Below, one piece after another: positions 24,247 through 31,913 of a stretch of DNA of 42,707 nucleotides. The DNA comes from DATKDP01 sp035546335 (GTDB lineage Bacteria > Acidobacteriota > Thermoanaerobaculia > Gp7-AA8): NCBI GenBank assembly GCA_035546335.1, contig DATKDP010000140.1:1-42707 (forward strand), written 5' to 3'. The stretch's first letter is position 1. The number at the start of each line of letters is the position of its first letter. The position numbers and the translations under genes were made by a program. The notes beneath the pieces are model-generated. The model made no database searches, had not been told where the DNA came from, and was given only the letters and a program-made list of their open reading frames with translations.

Positions 24247-24981
24247 CTAGTTCAACTTGAAGTTGACGGTCAGATTGAAAAGAACATCGACAGGCTGCCC
24301 GTTGAGCGTGCCCGGTTTGAAACGCCACCGTTTCACCGCATCCGCCGCCGCCTGGTCCAATCCGAAGGGAAGTCCCTTGAGCACCTTCACATTCTGGACA
24401 TTACCACCCTTGTCGATGGTTGCTTCGACGATCACGATTCCGGAGATTCTCGCCTTACGCGCCACTTCCGGGTAGACAGGATCGACGCGGGTGATGACCA
24501 CCGGAGCCTTGACGTCGCCACCCACTCGAAGGGGCGCTTCGGGTTTTTGATCGGTGACCACCCCGCCCATCACGCCGCCGACCACGCCGCCGAGCACGCC
24601 GCCCTCGACTCCACCCTCGACGCCCCCTTCGACACCTGCATCAGTGGCCACGGAAGCGACCACGGGGATCTGTTCCGGAACAGTCGTCGGTGCCATCTCC
24701 GCAAGGTGCTTCGGAATCTCGACCGGCTTGACGACGGTCGGCTCCACCGAAGCCGCCTTCGGAGGCGGCGGAGGCGGGGGTGGCGGCGGCGGGGGGGCGG
24801 CGGCAACGGAATACTGGGCTGCCTGCGCGGGGGAATTCAACGGGAAGTCGATCGTCCAGATCGAAGCAAAAAACACGGCTCCGATCGCCACGGCGTGTGC
24901 CGTGATCGACACCGGAAGCGTCATGTACTTCTGGACTCCGAACTTCCTCTTCTTCGATTCTACGACTGTGGTCTCAAACAT
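24247..24981 (-). CDS. tonB: TonB energy transducer with GGV-repeat linker
   Basis: A 244-residue periplasm-spanning protein. A transmembrane helix (about 25-45) is followed by a run of 12 prolines (about 63-74), a Pro/Val-rich stretch and a repeat linker (about 116-142) of seven GGVx-type tetrads. The C-terminal TonB domain (about 155-244) includes RVDPVYPEVARKARISG and RWRFKPGTLNGQPVD. It carries energy from ExbB/ExbD to outer-membrane receptors. The linker is encoded by imperfect 12-base repeats and may vary in length. No TonB-dependent receptor gene is in this window. Confidence 0.93.
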   Translation of the reverse strand: MFETTVVESKKRKFGVQKYMTLPVSITAHAVAIGAVFFASIWTIDFPLNSPAQAAQYSVAAAPPPPPPPPPPPPKAASVEPTVVKPVEIPKHLAEMAPTTVPEQIPVVASVATDAGVEGGVEGGVEGGVLGGVVGGVMGGVVTDQKPEAPLRVGGDVKAPVVITRVDPVYPEVARKARISGIVIVEATIDKGGNVQNVKVLKGLPFGLDQAAADAVKRWRFKPGTLNGQPVDVLFNLTVNFKLN

Positions 24982-24993
24982 GTCAGCCCACCA

Positions 24994-25794
24994 TCAGGTT
25001 TTCTTCCGGGCCTTGTTGATCTCGATCGCTCGGTTTCGATACTGATCTGCCATCGCCATCAACTGAGCCTGTCTGTCCGGATCGGAAGCGACCTTCGCCT
25101 CCTCCCGAAACAGAAGATTCATGTAGACGTTCGCTTCGAAGTAGTCGGTTCGGAGATCGATTGCCCTCTGCAAAGCCCGTCGCCCCTTCTCGATGATCGC
25201 GAACCGCTCTTCCAGCTCCTCCGGTGGATTCTTCGCCACCTTCTCATAGCAAACAACACCGTACACGTAAAAACTTTCCGGATTCTTGGCGTCGAGAAGC
25301 GTGATCTTCTCGTACCAATTGAGCGCTTCGTTGAAATTGCCCTGTTTGGCGTAGAGCGTCGCGATCGATTTCACGGTATCGAGGTCCGCCGGATTGCCCT
25401 TCAGATACTCCCGGAAGTAGTCGATCGCCTCGCTCGTCCGGTTCGCATTGAGGAAGAGGTTGATCAGAGCTTCCCGCGCTGCAACGTCATCCGGTCTCTT
25501 CTGCAGGTAGGCGGTGAGCTCTCGAATGGCGCTGTCGGCGAAGTGCTGGTTCTGAGGCGATTCGTCATCGGGCTTGAACAGGCCGATGTACGAATAGCCG
25601 ATCATTCGATCGAGGTCGGGGAAGCTGGAATCCGTGTCGCGCGCCTCCCGGTAATGTGCCAGCGCTTCGGCGTACTGTTCTTTCTGGTACAGCTCGTTCG
25701 CCTCGCGGATCTGGACGCGCGCGTTGATTTTGGAGCATCCCAGTGATGCGAGGGAAAGAGCCAGTGCCATGCAAAGGCACAACTTCGTTTTCAT
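24994..25794 (-). CDS. TPR-repeat lipoprotein
   Basis: The 266-residue product is exported as a lipoprotein, since the signal ends in the lipobox LASLGC with Cys20. Several tetratricopeptide repeats follow, clearest at ANELYQKEQYAEALAHYREA (about 32-51), at SEAIDYFREYLKGNPADLDT and at GNFNEALNWYEKITLLDAKN. TPR lipoproteins scaffold envelope complexes. It is the first gene of the tonB-exbB-exbD-exbD cluster, 12 bases ahead of tonB, so it may help assemble that machinery or its receptors. No precise partner is known. Confidence 0.88.
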   Translation of the reverse strand: MKTKLCLCMALALSLASLGCSKINARVQIREANELYQKEQYAEALAHYREARDTDSSFPDLDRMIGYSYIGLFKPDDESPQNQHFADSAIRELTAYLQKRPDDVAAREALINLFLNANRTSEAIDYFREYLKGNPADLDTVKSIATLYAKQGNFNEALNWYEKITLLDAKNPESFYVYGVVCYEKVAKNPPEELEERFAIIEKGRRALQRAIDLRTDYFEANVYMNLLFREEAKVASDPDRQAQLMAMADQYRNRAIEINKARKKT

Positions 25795-25964
25795 CGACGT
25801 TCCAGCTCCCTAGAGTATTTGCCGATTGCATTCCCCACCGATCTGCAGGGCGATTGACCGGGCGAGTCGGGCGATTGACGAGCGAGTATAGAGTCGGGTC
25901 CGGGCAGCGTCAAGATTTCGCGACTCCCTAGCGCAAACTTTTGGTGAATCTCTCGATCGCCATC

Positions 25965-25981
25965 GCGCGCCCCTGGCGCGC
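25965..25981 (-). terminator. GC hairpin in spacer after the TDO-family gene
   Basis: GCGCGCC and GGCGCGC form a 7-bp stem with a CCT loop. It lies about 40 bases beyond the end of the TDO-family gene on the minus strand and upstream of the TPR lipoprotein. No T run follows, so termination is only possible. The rest of the 25795-26019 spacer shows no gene. Confidence 0.3.
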
Positions 25982-26019
25982 TTCGGGCGGGTCGTCTGAA
26001 TGAAATGCAGACCGAAAGA

Positions 26020-26763
26020 TCAGTATTCCGGCCTGATCTCCGCGGTCAAGTCACTGATCGTTTCCCACAAAACCGGAAACAGCGCCTCCCGCGTTCCGAT
26101 CTCGAGCTGCGTCACAGGAACCCCTTTCAGCGATTCCACCCGCGAGCCGATGACCCGCATGGCCAGTCTCATGTGAGTATAGCGCCACTTCATGAATGCG
26201 GAGTCGTAGTCCATCATCGCCTGAACCAGACGGAACAGGACAGGGTAGCGGCGCGGTTCCCGCTCGATCTCGATGGGCGTCACTCCCTCCCGCTCGACCA
26301 GCCCCGTGAACAGAGGCCACAGACGCTTCCCGACACCGAGCAGTTTCCGAAACCCTGGCGACTCCTGCCCGCTCCCCTTGCCGAGGGCGCTGAGCCGGAT
26401 CACATGGTAGTCGGCCGGGGCCATGGTTTCGAGGATGACGATCTGTTCGCGCAGAAGATCGAGAATCATGGTGCAGCGAACGAGCAGGCCCGTGGCCCGA
26501 TCCGACTCCCCGACCCGCAGATCCGCCTCGATCCGGCCCATTTCGAAATCGATCTCCTTGAGCCAGAGCTCCGCCGTCTGATGCATGATTTGAAAGAGCC
26601 GCTCCTCGGGGTGTACGAGCAACCCATCGGCTTTCTGCAGCTCGAGCAGCTCGGGCACCCGCAAATAGCGCTCGTAATCGGTCTCGCCGATTCCTTCGAG
26701 TATCGGTCCAACGTGCGGCATCGTTGAGGCGTGAAAGGTAAACCATTCAGGAAGGAATGACAA
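26020..26763 (-). CDS. Tryptophan 2,3-dioxygenase-family protein
   Basis: A 247-residue heme dioxygenase-family protein. The N-terminal DYERYLRVPELLELQ is followed by the distal-His block FQIMHQTAELWLKEI with His61. GKGSGQESPGFRKLL (128-142) matches the SxxGF-type region. FMKWRYTHMRLAMRVIG carries probable proximal heme ligand His197. Canonical enzymes have a GTGGS substrate-binding loop after that His; here the corresponding stretch reads ESLKGVPVTQLEIG. The first step of kynurenine formation is therefore plausible but not certain, and a different indole substrate is possible. It lies 21 bases after ribBA. Confidence 0.75.
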   Translation of the reverse strand: MSFLPEWFTFHASTMPHVGPILEGIGETDYERYLRVPELLELQKADGLLVHPEERLFQIMHQTAELWLKEIDFEMGRIEADLRVGESDRATGLLVRCTMILDLLREQIVILETMAPADYHVIRLSALGKGSGQESPGFRKLLGVGKRLWPLFTGLVEREGVTPIEIEREPRRYPVLFRLVQAMMDYDSAFMKWRYTHMRLAMRVIGSRVESLKGVPVTQLEIGTREALFPVLWETISDLTAEIRPEY

Positions 26764-26784
26764 CCGCGGCGGAAGCGGAGCTCT

Positions 26785-27987
26785 TCAGACCAGCTCGAGA
26801 ATGTGGCCCAGCTTGTTCTTCTTCGCTTCGAGATAACGCTGGGTGTGCTTCGACGGGGCGATCTCCAGGGGAATCCGCTCGACGATCTCGAGCCCGAAAC
26901 CCTCGATTGCGACGTACTTCGCCGGATTGTTCGTCATCAGGCGCATCTTCCGCACGCCGATGTCGCGCAGGATCTGCGAGCCCGTCCCATAGTCGCGGAT
27001 GTCGGCAGCGAAACCGAGCTTCTCGTTCGCCTCGATCGTATCGTCTCCAGCTTCCTGAAGCTCGTACGCCTTCAGCTTGTTGACCAGACCGATTCCTCGC
27101 CCCTCCTGAAGAAGGTAGAGGATCACACCCTTCCGCTCGCTGGCGATCAGATCGAGCGCACGCTCGAGCTGATCGCCGCAATCGCAACGCTCCGACTGAA
27201 ATACGTCACCCGTCAGGCACGCCGAGTGAACGCGGACCAGAATCTCATCCTCTTCCCGGATGTCTCCCATGACCAGCGCCACGTGCTCTTCCAGCGTGAT
27301 GTCGTTCCTGTAGGCGAACACCCGGAATTCGCCGAACGGGGTGGGAAGTGTCGGCGACGCGATCCTGTGGATGTGCCGCTCGGTCGTCATCCGATGCTTG
27401 ATCAGGTCGGCGACGGAGATGATTTTCAAACCGTGACGAGTCGCGAAGATCTGAAGGTCCGGCAGGCGGGCCATCGAGCCGTCCGCGTTCATGATCTCGC
27501 AGATCACGGCAGCCGGGCTCAGCCCGGCGATCTCCGCGAGGTCGACGGATGCTTCGGTCTGGCCGGCCCGCTTCAGCACCCCTCCCTTCCTCGCCCGGAG
27601 GGGAAACATATGGCCCGGCCGGACCAGATCGGAAGGACGCGTTCGTGGATCGATCGCCACCAGGACCGTCTCGGCCCGATCGTGGGCCGAGATTCCCGTC
27701 GTAACCCGGCCGCGCGCTTCGATCGAGACACAGAAGGCGGTACCGTAGCTCGACGTATTGTGCTCCACCATCAGAGGCAACTGCAGCTCGTCGCACCGCT
27801 CTTCGGTCAGGGCGAGACAGATCAGACCCCGGCCGTGGGTCGCCATGAAGTTGATGGTCTCCGGCGTGATCTTCTCCGCCGCGATGCAGAGATCCCCTTC
27901 GTTCTCGCGATCGGCGTCGTCGACGATGATCACCATTTCGCCACGGCGGTAGATCTCCGCGGCTTCCAGCACATTGGCGAACGGCAC
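26785..27987 (-). CDS. ribBA: Bifunctional riboflavin synthesis enzyme RibBA
   Basis: A 400-residue fusion. The N-terminal domain (about 1-200) is 3,4-dihydroxy-2-butanone 4-phosphate synthase with DDADRENEGDL (23-33), HNTSSYGTAF and the RPGHMFPL block. The C-terminal domain (about 205-400) is GTP cyclohydrolase II with the zinc cysteines in SACLTGDVFQSERCDCGDQ and YLLQEGRGIGL. It starts riboflavin synthesis from GTP and ribulose 5-phosphate. It follows the GWxTD gene by 3 bases. No other rib gene and no visible FMN riboswitch is adjacent. Confidence 0.95.
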   Translation of the reverse strand: MPFANVLEAAEIYRRGEMVIIVDDADRENEGDLCIAAEKITPETINFMATHGRGLICLALTEERCDELQLPLMVEHNTSSYGTAFCVSIEARGRVTTGISAHDRAETVLVAIDPRTRPSDLVRPGHMFPLRARKGGVLKRAGQTEASVDLAEIAGLSPAAVICEIMNADGSMARLPDLQIFATRHGLKIISVADLIKHRMTTERHIHRIASPTLPTPFGEFRVFAYRNDITLEEHVALVMGDIREEDEILVRVHSACLTGDVFQSERCDCGDQLERALDLIASERKGVILYLLQEGRGIGLVNKLKAYELQEAGDDTIEANEKLGFAADIRDYGTGSQILRDIGVRKMRLMTNNPAKYVAIEGFGLEIVERIPLEIAPSKHTQRYLEAKKNKLGHILELV

Positions 27988-27990
27988 GAC

Positions 27991-29538
27991 TCAGCTCCCC
28001 TGGTTCGCGATTCGGAACTTCTGGGCGAGATCGTACGTCTGCTTGCCCAGCGTGTCGATGACTTTCACCTTCAGCGTGTAGTCCCCCGCCGAAAAGGAGG
28101 AAAGCGGAATCGAGCTGCCGAGCGCGAAGTGTCCGGGAACACCCTTGAGCTCCTGCGTCGGCACCTCCTGGAGCGGGGCGGACATCTTGACCGGCCGCCC
28201 TCCGGCAGCGGTCCCTTCGAGGTCGAGCTTCACCTGGATCTTCGGCTGTCCCGCAGCGTCAAGACCGGGATTGCGCAGCTCCAGGAAGTACCACAACTCA
28301 TCTTCCTTCGTGAACGTCTGATCGCCTTTCGGAACGACTTTGATCCCGCCGAAGGCGAACGGGTCACGGGCCTGTTGCGCCTGCTCCAGAGGATAGATGT
28401 TGTTCGACACCAGCAATCGCGAAATGCCGGCCGAATCCTTTTCGAGTGGCTCGAGCTTCATTTCGACGCGCGAGGCGACCAGCGGCGCTCCCTCTTTCGC
28501 CAGACCGAACACAGCCACGTATTTGCCCGGGCTGAGCTCGAGGGTCTTGTCGAAATAGACATCCTCTTTGTTCGCGACGAGCTTCGCAGGCTCCTCCCAG
28601 GCGGCGACCGCGGATCCCGCCTCGTCCGTCACGGTTCCGAAGAAGGTCAGCATCGTGTCGGCGGTAAATCCCGCCGACTTCGGCAGATAGATCTGCACCG
28701 GGACGAAGTACTCGCCGGCGGAAGTGATGAACTCACCATAGGTGAGATGCGCTTCTTTGTACGGATTCTTTGGAGCCGTCCGGACCTGCTCGGCCGCCGT
28801 GCGCAGCGACTCCGACTCGATCTGCGTCGCGATTTTGATCTCCGACGCAGGCACCTGGGTCTCGACCACCTGCGCCTGGGCAGACGCCGCATGGGGTGCG
28901 ACCGTCAGTTTCGGCGAGATGATCGCCGCCTCGACCGCCTTCTTCATGGCGTCGGTCACGTTGGTCTGTATGGAACGTCCGAGACGCCAGTCGCCTCCGC
29001 CTCGCTGATCATCGAAGACGACCACCGCGGGAAGCGGCCCGAGAAATGGAGGAATCCGATCCTTTTCGTACGTCCAGGTCTCGACCGGATAATCATCGAG
29101 AACCTGCGTCGGTCCGGTGCCTTCCAGGTCGGGGGCGGGGGGAGCACCACTCACAGGAGTTCCGACACCTCCTGTTCTCGCCACGCGCGAGGGGACGCCG
29201 AGCAGGATCGTGATCTTCCCTCGATCGGTCATCGAGCCGGGAGTCTTGTGATACGTGTAGTTCTCGTCGGCGAACTTCACCAGCGCGTCGAATCGACCCT
29301 TGAACTCGTTCTCCGGCGTCGCCGGCGTCGGGTCGCGTCGAGCCCAGAAAAGATCGATGAACTTCTGCGCATCGGCATCGTTTCGAACCGAGCGCCACTG
29401 CCGCTGCTCGTCCCTGCTCATCAGGTGCTGGACCGGCCCCTTACCCCACTCCGACATCGCCGGGGAGAGCTGGGCCACTGCCGCCACGGCACTGAACACG
29501 ATCACCACGAGGGCGATCAGAGATTTGGAACGCGTCAT
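27991..29538 (-). CDS. Secreted GWxTD-domain protein
   Basis: A 515-residue exported protein with a signal peptide (about 1-22, ending AAVAQ). The GWxTD region spans about 35-120 with KFIDLFWARRDPTPATPENE and MTDRGKITILLGVPSRV. A long, beta-rich extracytoplasmic region follows, ending with an Ig-like part near YTLKVKVIDTLGKQTYDL. GWxTD proteins are known from Acidobacteriota and relatives; their function is not established. I chose the start at 29538, which has a GGAGG box 9 bases upstream. The frame upstream adds 14 residues with no signal. Confidence 0.85.
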   Translation of the reverse strand: MTRSKSLIALVVIVFSAVAAVAQLSPAMSEWGKGPVQHLMSRDEQRQWRSVRNDADAQKFIDLFWARRDPTPATPENEFKGRFDALVKFADENYTYHKTPGSMTDRGKITILLGVPSRVARTGGVGTPVSGAPPAPDLEGTGPTQVLDDYPVETWTYEKDRIPPFLGPLPAVVVFDDQRGGGDWRLGRSIQTNVTDAMKKAVEAAIISPKLTVAPHAASAQAQVVETQVPASEIKIATQIESESLRTAAEQVRTAPKNPYKEAHLTYGEFITSAGEYFVPVQIYLPKSAGFTADTMLTFFGTVTDEAGSAVAAWEEPAKLVANKEDVYFDKTLELSPGKYVAVFGLAKEGAPLVASRVEMKLEPLEKDSAGISRLLVSNNIYPLEQAQQARDPFAFGGIKVVPKGDQTFTKEDELWYFLELRNPGLDAAGQPKIQVKLDLEGTAAGGRPVKMSAPLQEVPTQELKGVPGHFALGSSIPLSSFSAGDYTLKVKVIDTLGKQTYDLAQKFRIANQGS

Positions 29539-29742
29539 GAAATGGATCCTCCAGTCGAGATAGTCCGCTTTGGTTTGCAAACAGGTTTACCGGAGTGCTA
29601 TTCCCGAGGCATCGGAGCGAGGAACGTCGATTCGAATGGTCGAAGAAAGAGAGGATATCGGCGAGCGCTCTCGCGATTCATCGTGCATGCTTTCGCGCAT
29701 GCTTCGCGCTCGGACTCGAAAGGTCCAACCACGAGACCGTCC

Positions 29743-29937
29743 CTACTGATCCTCTCCGTCGAAGTCCTCCATCGCTTCATAGAGACGATCCATCTCCGCG
29801 TCGATCTCTTCCTGATCGAGAATTCCTTTCCGGACCAGCAGCGTGACGACACTGTGCAGCAGCATTCCATTCTCGATGATCATCTGCTCGATCTGATCTT
29901 CCAGTTCATCGTCTTCCATGTCATTGATCTCGGCCAT
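29743..29937 (-). CDS. Small acidic protein of unknown function
   Basis: A 64-residue protein, strongly acidic (about 24 Asp/Glu), almost entirely predicted helix (NDMEDDELEDQIEQMI; DQEEIDAEMDRLYEAMEDFD). The longer in-frame extension crosses the opposite-strand transporter remnant and looks non-coding, so I start at 29937, behind the GGGAAGGAGA-like box. No family is recognised. It could be a small regulator or a partner of a basic protein. The 29539-29742 spacer downstream contains GCATGC-GCGAAA-GCATGC, a potential hairpin, and no gene. Confidence 0.7.
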   Translation of the reverse strand: MAEINDMEDDELEDQIEQMIIENGMLLHSVVTLLVRKGILDQEEIDAEMDRLYEAMEDFDGEDQ

Positions 29938-29992
29938 GGTCGTCTCCTTCCCCTGAGGTGTATCACCAAGCACGCGGCTGAAGCAAGGTACA

Positions 29993-30208
29993 ATGCGCCG
30001 CGTGAAAAGCCGGCGGATCGCAATCGTCCTGGCTCTCTGTCTGATCGCTCCGCCCGCCTGCCGCCGCGAGTCCGCCGCACCGGTCGAGTCCACTGCGTCC
30101 GAAGCGCCGTTCAAGGCCGGCCTCCTCACTCCAGGGTCGATCGACGACGGCGGCTGGAACTCGATCGCATGGGAAGGTCTCCAGCAGATCAGGAAGACCA
30201 TGGGAGCT
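29993..30208 (+). pseudogene. 5' remnant of BMP-family ABC substrate-binding lipoprotein
   Basis: The open frame starts at 29993 (or GTG 30002) with a lipoprotein signal ending LIAPPAC. The mature start FKAGLLTPGSIDDGGWNSIA, then WEGLQQIRKTMGA, matches basic membrane protein (PnrA-type) substrate-binding lipoproteins. Such proteins are usually about 330-380 residues; only about 70 remain. At about 30203-30210 the sequence jumps to another gene's 3' end in a different frame, so the original product cannot be made. A chimeric 98-residue peptide could still be translated to 30289. Confidence 0.75.
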
Positions 30209-30369
30209 GTGCCGCCGCACAATATGCGCTGCAAGCCACACTCGACCGTTTTCCGTTTCACCTGCTGCTGGCTCTTCCCTACGTCGTGACGCTCTGCATC
30301 CTCGCAATGGCTGGAGGAATGGTTCGCCCGCCCGAATACCTGGCGCGAAGTCAGGTCGAGAGGGAGTGA
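30208..30369 (+). pseudogene. 3' remnant of ABC transporter permease
   Basis: About 53 codons to the TGA at 30367-30369, without a start, read AAQYALQATLDRFPFHLLLA then LPYVVTLCILAMAGGMVRPP. This matches the last helix and tail of permeases of BMP-type nucleoside/sugar transporters, where LPY-VTL and the -RPP- tail recur. In intact operons substrate-binding, ATPase and permease genes follow in order. A deletion joining the first gene to the last explains the adjacency. The frame differs from that of the upstream remnant. Confidence 0.7.
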
Positions 30370-30475
30370 GTCGATGGCCAGCACGGAGGCCCGTTCAAAT
30401 CAACTGCCTGGACACTCCAGCCGGCGACGTGCAGGGACAATCGTCTCCATGGTTTCCCCACGTCGCCCGTCACCA

Positions 30476-30499
30476 GGCCGAAGATCGGAATCTTCGGCC
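30476..30499. terminator. Perfect hairpin in spacer
   Basis: GGCCGAAGAT (30476-30485) pairs with ATCTTCGGCC (30490-30499) across CGGA. It lies in the 214-base spacer between the transporter remnant and the secreted-protein gene. It may be the former terminator of the deleted transporter operon; no T run is visible. Confidence 0.45.
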
Positions 30500-30533
30500 A
30501 CGAGGTCACCTGACAATCGGAAAAGGACAATCA

Positions 30534-30561
30534 GAAAGGGCGACCTCGCGGTCGCCCTTTC
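30534..30561 (-). terminator. Intrinsic-type hairpin after the 30584 gene
   Basis: GAAAGGGCGACC and GGTCGCCCTTTC form a 12-bp stem with a TCGC loop, 22 bases beyond the minus-strand stop at 30584. In that direction the downstream stretch is only mildly T-rich, so it is a moderate terminator candidate. It could also block readthrough from the remnant operon. Confidence 0.6.
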
Positions 30562-30583
30562 GGTGCAGTCTCGGTGAAGGAGA

Positions 30584-31666
30584 TTACTTGAAGATGACGG
30601 GGATGATCAGGTCGGCTGTTCGGAAGCCATCGGTTGCACGCACGGTCAGGCTCCCGCTCGTTCCTTTGACATCGACTCCCGGGAGCCACTGAATGGTATC
30701 GGCGTCGATCAGGACGACATCGTTGCTCGGGTTCACGAGAGTGAGCGTGAGCGGGCGTCCGGTCGCTTCGACGGCGATGACGCGGAAGTAGTTCGGGAAG
30801 AGCGAGGTGACGAGCTCGATCGGCCGGACCACGATCCCGTCGCGTGCTTCGACATCGACGGTCCCGTTCTCGTCGAGGTCGAGCCCGAGGAACTCGATCG
30901 CCGCAGGCTCGCGGAATCTCCCCGGGGGAACGAAGCTCGGGTCACCCGTCGCGTTGTTCACGGCGCTCCCGTAGAGGACGATCTCGCCGGCGATCACGTC
31001 CGCCTGAATCGCGTCGTTGTCCGCAGCGGTCGATCCGAAGAAGCTCTCGACTCCGCGCGTGTACTGAACGTGTGACCCCCCGGTGTAGGTCACGGTGAGC
31101 TCGCTGGCAATCGTCCCGTCGCTGCGCAGCAGCTTCCAGTCGATGGTCGAGTCGGCGAGGGCGAACAGACCGAAGTTCAACCGAACATTCGACGCATCGG
31201 AAGGACCGATGATGATTCCGCTGTAGCCCTTCGTCAGGGTATCCGAAGCGGAAACCGCAGGGATGTCCTGGCCAAACTCCCCGGAGTCGGACAGGTTGAA
31301 GGTACGACTGGTGACGATCAGCTTGTCCACGAGCGCTTCGTCCGCCACGTCGATCACGATCGCTCCGACAGCAGCCGGCTGCCCGAAACGGGCGTTGACG
31401 ATGTCGGCGATCGAGGTGGTCGACCGGGAGGGAAGCGACGTCGCGAACTGCGTCACCTTGCCGCTGCCGTCATGGAACGAAAGAGTGAGATCCATGGTAC
31501 GGGTCGAGGCGTTGTAGAGACTGACTTCGCTCTGCCACACGCTGCCGAGCAGACCCGGACCCGATCCGGAAGCGGGTATCACGTAGTCGGCATCGAGGGC
31601 GTCGGCGCTTGCAAATGAGGCGAACGCGAGGAGGAGTGCTGCGAGAATGAGACGTCTGGGCGACAT
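30584..31666 (-). CDS. Secreted protein of unknown function
   Basis: A 360-residue exported protein with a signal peptide (about 1-21, ending FASADA). It is rich in beta-strand patterns. The N-terminal block GSVWQSEVSLYNASTRTMDL and the C-terminal block LTLTLVNPSNDVVLIDAD look like two related Ig-like or adhesive sandwich units. ATG 31666 is supported by AAGGAGA 6-7 bases upstream. No catalytic motif is visible and I assign no function. It is transcribed alone, bounded by hairpins at 30534-30561 and 31779-31808. Confidence 0.8.
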   Translation of the reverse strand: MSPRRLILAALLLAFASFASADALDADYVIPASGSGPGLLGSVWQSEVSLYNASTRTMDLTLSFHDGSGKVTQFATSLPSRSTTSIADIVNARFGQPAAVGAIVIDVADEALVDKLIVTSRTFNLSDSGEFGQDIPAVSASDTLTKGYSGIIIGPSDASNVRLNFGLFALADSTIDWKLLRSDGTIASELTVTYTGGSHVQYTRGVESFFGSTAADNDAIQADVIAGEIVLYGSAVNNATGDPSFVPPGRFREPAAIEFLGLDLDENGTVDVEARDGIVVRPIELVTSLFPNYFRVIAVEATGRPLTLTLVNPSNDVVLIDADTIQWLPGVDVKGTSGSLTVRATDGFRTADLIIPVIFK

Positions 31667-31778
31667 TGGGCTCTCCTTGGCTGCTGATTTTATTTGAAAC
31701 ATTGAACCTCATCGGTTCAGCCCCATGATACGGACGATGAATCCACAGCGTTTAGTGGATATTATGCTTTTAAAGCAT

Positions 31779-31808
31779 AAAAAAATCGCCCGCGACGCGC
31801 GGGCGATT
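31779..31808 (-). terminator. Intrinsic terminator downstream of tyrS
   Basis: AATCGCCCGCG (31784-31794) pairs with CGCGGGCGATT (31798-31808) around ACG. On the minus strand the stem is followed by a T run (A tract 31779-31785), the classical form. It lies about 105 bases past the tyrS stop. The adjacent palindrome ATGCTTTTAAAGCAT (31764-31778) may belong to the promoter region of the secreted-protein gene. Confidence 0.9.
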
Positions 31809-31913
31809 GAGTGTAGGAAGGCATGGCCCCGCGGAGGTCCAGCCACGGATCGCGGAGTTGACATGTGATACGGGAGGGAGGAGGGAAGCGTCTATTTTTC
31901 AGTCCGGCTTGTG

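Noticed and set aside
26803..30369. A 1188-codon plus-strand open frame antisense to ribBA and the GWxTD gene
   Set aside because: It is a shadow of the high third-position GC of the minus-strand genes. Only its last ~53 codons look like protein, and those are the permease remnant.
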